Notes under the pieces: model-generated | The model's database searches: none | The model's input: only the letters and a program-made list of their open reading frames with translations | Told to the model about the DNA's origin: nothing | Translations under genes and position numbers: made by a program | NCBI RefSeq assembly: GCF_047971185.1 | Contig: NZ_JBKDZH010000003.1 | Span: 1-64,000, forward strand | Source of the DNA: Kluyvera sp047971185 | GTDB lineage: Bacteria; Pseudomonadota; Gammaproteobacteria; Enterobacterales; Enterobacteriaceae | DNA length: 64,000 nucleotides | Reading direction: 5' to 3' | Shown: piece after piece, positions 60,416 to 64,000 of the stretch | Numbering within the stretch: the stretch's first letter is position 1 | How the letters are laid out: each line of letters opens with the position of its first letter

Positions 60416-61555
60416 TCAGTCGCCTGCGACCCCCGCCTGTTTTCCACGTCGCTTCTCAATCGCCCATTTGAGTAAGGAAGCGCAGCGGTAGAATCCGTGG
60501 GCAAATTTTCCGTAGGGCAGCGTCAGGAACAGCGCCATCACCACCCCGAGATGTACGGCCAGCAGGATCCCCATCCATGAGGTGTCTCTTCCGGCAAGCA
60601 GCGCCAGGCCGGTTGAGCTGGTAAGCAGCAGCAGTAAAATGAAACCGCGATCCATCGGCTTCTGTCGCGCATCGCCGTGCAGCGGCGAGCGCCGCAGGTT
60701 CAGCCATAAAAGCCCCGCAGGCCCAACGATCAGGCCAATCCCTCCCAGCGTGCCGAGGATGACCGGCACGCTGAAGAAGGGATAGGGCGCTTCCCAACCG
60801 GCGAAGTAGTGATAGCCCGTCGCCACGATGGTGGCCGCGAAGCAGAGCATGAAACCGTAGAAAGTGAAGTGGTGAAAGCGACGACGCATCAGGGTGAAGG
60901 CGTCATCGGACTCATTGCAGCCCTTACCGTGGCCGCCGTCGAGGTACTTCAGCGTGAGGGCGTTATGCGATGCTTCGGCAATTTCCGCCGTTCGCGGTAC
61001 GCCGGGGGCAATCTCCCGCCAGAAGCGGATAACCCCCGCCATCAGCAAACCAATCGCCGCCACAAAGATCGAGCCAAACATCCACGCCAGCAGGTTATGG
61101 GGGAAAATCTGGTAGAAATCGCCCGCCAGCGGCGGATGCGTCAGGGAACCTTTCAGCCCCATGGCGAGTAGCAAAAAGAGGATCAGGCTAAACACCAGCG
61201 CCAGCGTGACGGTCACGCCAGCGCGACGATACAGCGCGCCGAACGCGGCGGGCATGGCGTAATGCTGATAGGTCTCAAAGCGAACTTCCGCCATGGCTTT
61301 GGGGACATTGATAGCAAATTCATGCGGTGGGGCGTACTGACAGGCATGCAGACAGGCACCGCAGTTATGACACAGATTCGCCAGGTAGTTGATGTCCGCT
61401 TTACCAAACTCCAGCCGTTGGGTCATTGCCGGGAAGACGGCGCAAAAACCCTCACAGTATCGGCAGGCGTTACACACCTGCATGACGCGTTCGACTTCCG
61501 CTTCCGGCTCGGTAAGGATTTTCGCCTCAATGATCAGGTTCTCAAGCGACTTCAT
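60416..61555 (-). CDS. tcuB: tricarballylate utilisation electron-transfer protein TcuB
   Basis: A 379-residue membrane iron-sulfur protein. The N-terminal part has two 4Fe-4S clusters (CNACRYCEGFC at about 28-38 and CHNCGACLHAC at about 62-72), followed by six or so membrane helices with histidines that may hold haem. In Salmonella TcuB re-oxidises the FADH2 of TcuA into the quinone pool. Overlaps tcuA by 14 bases. Confidence 0.94.
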   Translation of the reverse strand: MKSLENLIIEAKILTEPEAEVERVMQVCNACRYCEGFCAVFPAMTQRLEFGKADINYLANLCHNCGACLHACQYAPPHEFAINVPKAMAEVRFETYQHYAMPAAFGALYRRAGVTVTLALVFSLILFLLLAMGLKGSLTHPPLAGDFYQIFPHNLLAWMFGSIFVAAIGLLMAGVIRFWREIAPGVPRTAEIAEASHNALTLKYLDGGHGKGCNESDDAFTLMRRRFHHFTFYGFMLCFAATIVATGYHYFAGWEAPYPFFSVPVILGTLGGIGLIVGPAGLLWLNLRRSPLHGDARQKPMDRGFILLLLLTSSTGLALLAGRDTSWMGILLAVHLGVVMALFLTLPYGKFAHGFYRCASLLKWAIEKRRGKQAGVAGD

Positions 61556-62945
61556 GATGTTGCTCCTTCAGTGCGGCCTGCGCGGCTTCATGTCCAGCAA
61601 TCCGGCCAAATGTGGTGCCGATGGACATGCCTACGCCAGCGGTATAGCCCTTGCCCAGCACGTTCCCCGCCATCATTTCTCCGGCCACAAACAGGTTGCG
61701 GCTGGGCATCCCGGCGAAGTGCACGGCGGCCCGTTCGTTCACCTTTAACCCCAGATAGGTGAAGGTGATCCCCGGGCGTAGGGCGTATCCGTAGAAAGGT
61801 GGGGTATCGATAGGACGCGCCCAGTGCGTTTTGGGCGGTGTCAGATTGGCCGTCGCACAGTTATCGAGCCTGGTGTGGTCGAATTTTCCGGGCCGGCAGG
61901 CGCGGTTATATCGCTGCACGGTCTGAGTTAAGCGCGTGGGATCCAGCCCCAGTTGCTGAGCCAGCTCTTCCAGCGTATTCGCCTGTGCGCCGGGGAAAAC
62001 GGGCGGCATAAAGTGGCCGATGGCTTGACTGTCGATAATGGAATAGCCAATTTGCCCCGGCTGGTGGGCGACCAGCCGCCCCCAAATGGCGTAGCGCTTC
62101 GGCCAGAAATCTTCGCCTTCATCGTAAAAGCGCTCGCCCTCACGATTGACGACAACCCCCAGCGAGACGCAGTCCACGCGTGTACAGATGCCGCCATCAT
62201 ACAGAGGGGCGCGGGCGTCAATCGCCACGCAGTGTGACTGGGAAGGATCGCCGATAATATCCGCACCGGCGTCGATCATGAATTTGAGCAGCACGCCCTG
62301 ATTAAAACGGGTGCCGCGAATCAGGAAGTTGTCGGCGGGCCACTCGCCGCGTTCATTTTGCCCCCAGGCTTCGCGCAACCACTGGCGATTCGATTCAAAT
62401 CCTCCGGCGGCGAGCACGCAGGTTTTCGCCTCAATACGTTCCGTTCCCGCCAGCGCCGCCACAAACTCCCCGTGATGCAGCTCAAGCGCTTGCACCGGCG
62501 TGTTGTAGCGAATCTGGACGCCCAGTTGCTCCGCGCTACGATAATAGGCGTTAACCAGCGCTTTGCCGCCGCCCATAAAGAACGCGTTGGTGCGCGCGAC
62601 GTGTAGCGCACCGGAGAGGGGAGGCTGGAAGTTGACGCCGTGGCGGCGCATCCAGTCGCGACATTGTGAAGAGGTGCGAATCACCAGCCGCGCCAGCGCT
62701 TCGTTGGTATTCCCCTCCGTGACGCGCCAGAGATCCTGCCAGAACTCCTCTTCGGGATAGCTTTCAACCAGCACGTCCTGGGGCGCATCGTGCATGCAGC
62801 GTAAATTGCGGGTGTGCTGCGAATTTCCGCCACGCCATTCCCGGGGGGAAGCTTCCAGCAGCAGCACAGATGCGCCGGCTTCCCGAGCGGTTAAGGCGGC
62901 GCATAATGCGGCATTGCCGCCGCCAATCACCAATACATCAACCAT
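61542..62945 (-). CDS. tcuA: FAD-dependent tricarballylate dehydrogenase TcuA
   Basis: A 467-residue flavoprotein with GGGNAALCAALTARE at the N terminus (FAD site) and the fumarate-reductase/succinate-dehydrogenase-like body. It oxidises tricarballylate to cis-aconitate, which enters the TCA cycle. I chose the ATG at 62945 (MVDVLVIGGG) with GGAG six bases upstream; an ATG six codons earlier lacks it. Confidence 0.95.
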   Translation of the reverse strand: MVDVLVIGGGNAALCAALTAREAGASVLLLEASPREWRGGNSQHTRNLRCMHDAPQDVLVESYPEEEFWQDLWRVTEGNTNEALARLVIRTSSQCRDWMRRHGVNFQPPLSGALHVARTNAFFMGGGKALVNAYYRSAEQLGVQIRYNTPVQALELHHGEFVAALAGTERIEAKTCVLAAGGFESNRQWLREAWGQNERGEWPADNFLIRGTRFNQGVLLKFMIDAGADIIGDPSQSHCVAIDARAPLYDGGICTRVDCVSLGVVVNREGERFYDEGEDFWPKRYAIWGRLVAHQPGQIGYSIIDSQAIGHFMPPVFPGAQANTLEELAQQLGLDPTRLTQTVQRYNRACRPGKFDHTRLDNCATANLTPPKTHWARPIDTPPFYGYALRPGITFTYLGLKVNERAAVHFAGMPSRNLFVAGEMMAGNVLGKGYTAGVGMSIGTTFGRIAGHEAAQAALKEQHHEVA

Positions 62946-62961
62946 CGTACACTCCATTACC

Positions 62962-62980
62962 ATTTAACTAATTGTTAAAT
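62962..62980. promoter_or_regulatory. palindrome in the tcuR-tcuA spacer, candidate TcuR operator
   Basis: ATTTAAC (62962-62968) and GTTAAAT (62974-62980) form a perfect inverted repeat with a five-base centre, 17 bases upstream of the tcuA start. LysR regulators bind interrupted palindromes of this shape, but the closeness to the start codon would suit a repressor site better than an activator site. Confidence 0.45.
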
Positions 62981-63042
62981 TTGTAATTGAAATGTATATG
63001 CAGGAGTCGTGTTGGCGCTATGGCGCGATGCTAAAGAGCCCT

Positions 63043-63969
63043 TTAGTTTGCGTAAAGGGTTGCCCCTGGCCAGCTTCCTTCCTCCACCAGCTGGCGCATG
63101 ACTTTTGTCAGCACCACGCGGGCAGCAAGGCCTGCCGGGGTGAGCTCGTCATCAGAAAGGCTCACCAAAAAATTCGGGCGGCTGAGGATGGGATTGTGGA
63201 CGCCGATCACCCTTAACGCCTGTTGGTCGACCTGGGAAATGGCGGCGCCGGGCTGAAGGGTGGCGCCAAGGCCGCTGCGTACGGCGTGCATCAGCAGGGC
63301 CAGACCGTCAATTTCAGCCACGATATCGAGGTTGAGCGCATGTTCCTGACAGATAGCATCCAGTCTGCCTCGCAGCCCATGACCCTGGCTTGGCATAATC
63401 AGCGGTATGTGCGCAAGCTGCGCTGGTGATATTTTCGGTTGCGTGATGCTGGCCAGCAGTGGCGGCGTTCCAATCAAAAACAGCTGCTCTTCGAGGATCG
63501 GCCTGGCGCTCCAGCGAAGGATCTTCTCTTTTTGAAACACGATGGCTAAATCAATCTGGCGTGTATGGATCATCTTCTCCAGGTTACCGGACAGACTCTC
63601 CACCACATGAAGGCGGACATCGGCGTAGGTTTCGCGCATGGCGTGAATAAACGGCATGCCGAGAATCGATGCGGTACTCGGCGCCATGCCGACGCTCACG
63701 TGCCCGGAAAGGCGCGCCTCGCGGGCGGCCAGAATGGCGTCGTCCGCATGACGCAGCGCCAGCTGAGCCTGGGAATAAAAGGCCAGCCCGGCGTTGGTCG
63801 GCGTGACGCCGCGCGAGGTCCGCTGGAACAGGCGGATGGCAAGCTCGCTTTCCAGCTTCGCCATCTGCTGGCTGAGCGCCGAGACGCCAATGTCGAGATC
63901 GAGCGCTGCATTGCCCATACTGCCGGTTTCCACAATACGGACAAAATAACGCAGCTGGCGAAGTTCCAT
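63043..63969 (-). CDS. tcuR: LysR-family regulator TcuR
   Basis: A 308-residue LysR regulator with helix-turn-helix in the first 60 residues (MGNAALDLDIGVSALSQQM) and a C-terminal ligand-binding domain. In Salmonella TcuR activates tcuABC in response to tricarballylate. The start at 63969 (MELRQLRYF) follows AGGAGA by six bases; seven codons of open frame before it are not conserved. Same strand as and just upstream of tcuA. Confidence 0.93.
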   Translation of the reverse strand: MELRQLRYFVRIVETGSMGNAALDLDIGVSALSQQMAKLESELAIRLFQRTSRGVTPTNAGLAFYSQAQLALRHADDAILAAREARLSGHVSVGMAPSTASILGMPFIHAMRETYADVRLHVVESLSGNLEKMIHTRQIDLAIVFQKEKILRWSARPILEEQLFLIGTPPLLASITQPKISPAQLAHIPLIMPSQGHGLRGRLDAICQEHALNLDIVAEIDGLALLMHAVRSGLGATLQPGAAISQVDQQALRVIGVHNPILSRPNFLVSLSDDELTPAGLAARVVLTKVMRQLVEEGSWPGATLYAN

Positions 63970-64000
63970 TTCGGGTCTCCTGGCGGGCAAAGTTGCTTTT

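Noticed and set aside
1..64000. CRISPR arrays, insertion sequences, prophage or defence islands
   Set aside because: No regularly spaced repeats, transposase, integrase or known defence gene is visible in any frame; the window is contiguous core genome apart from the accessory genes listed.

Overview
The window is chromosomal backbone from a member of the Enterobacteriaceae. Gene order runs cstA to chiPQ as in the E. coli K-12 segment around 13-15 min, and several products look essentially identical to their E. coli counterparts from memory (CspE over all 69 residues, for example). Codon third positions are GC-rich. The accessory content is a lone alpha/beta hydrolase between rnk and rna, no citrate-lyase cluster, no dsbG, no hscC/djl cluster, and a tcuRABC operon after chiPQ. 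This fits the Klebsiella/Raoultella/Enterobacter/Kosakonia side of the family better than Escherichia, but I cannot name a species from sequence alone.

Layout. 1-6.7 kb: cstA-ybdD (carbon-starvation pyruvate uptake), ybdL (methionine aminotransferase), then ybdO-ybdN-ybdM on the minus strand. 7-11.8 kb: the peroxide-defence operon ahpC-ahpF, then uspG, rnk and an alpha/beta hydrolase. 11.8-17.4 kb: rna, dcuC, pagP, cspE, crcB, ybeM, tatE. 17.6-30.6 kb, all minus: the lipoate genes lipA, ybeF and lipB, then ybeD, then the cell-elongation block dacA-rlpA-mrdB-mrdA-rlmH-rsfS, then cobC-nadD-holA-lptE. 30.6-38.2 kb: leuS, ybeL (plus strand), rihA and the glutamate/aspartate transporter gltIJKL with an SroC-like RNA inside it. 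38.6-45.6 kb: lnt-corC-ybeY-ybeZ-miaB and the divergent ubiF. 45.6-46.4 kb: a seven-gene tRNA operon (Met-Leu-Gln-Gln-Met-Gln-Gln) plus a decayed eighth tRNA-Gln. 46.7-55 kb: asnB, the nagBACD operon and divergent nagE. 55-59 kb: glnS and the chitoporin pair chiP-chiQ. 59-64 kb: tcuC-tcuB-tcuA-tcuR for tricarballylate/citrate use.

Functional links. NagC, encoded here, most likely controls nagE and nagBACD through two operators bracketing a CRP site, and chiP brings in the chito-oligosaccharides that end in this pathway. rlpA, mrdA, mrdB and dacA are septal/lateral-wall murein genes. lnt, lptE, pagP and crcB are envelope functions. lipA and lipB make protein-bound lipoate.

I found no unmistakably new multi-gene system. 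The most interesting unexplained signals are non-coding: an OxyR-like box followed by a -10 element and an orphan intrinsic terminator upstream of ahpC (possible small RNA or attenuated leader); a perfect 15-bp hairpin at the predicted tatE transcription start; a decayed tRNA-Gln between intact copies; and a family of GTAGCCCGG...CCGGGA intergenic repeats. The ybdN-ybdM pair (PAPS-reductase-like plus ParB-like) is the least understood protein pair.
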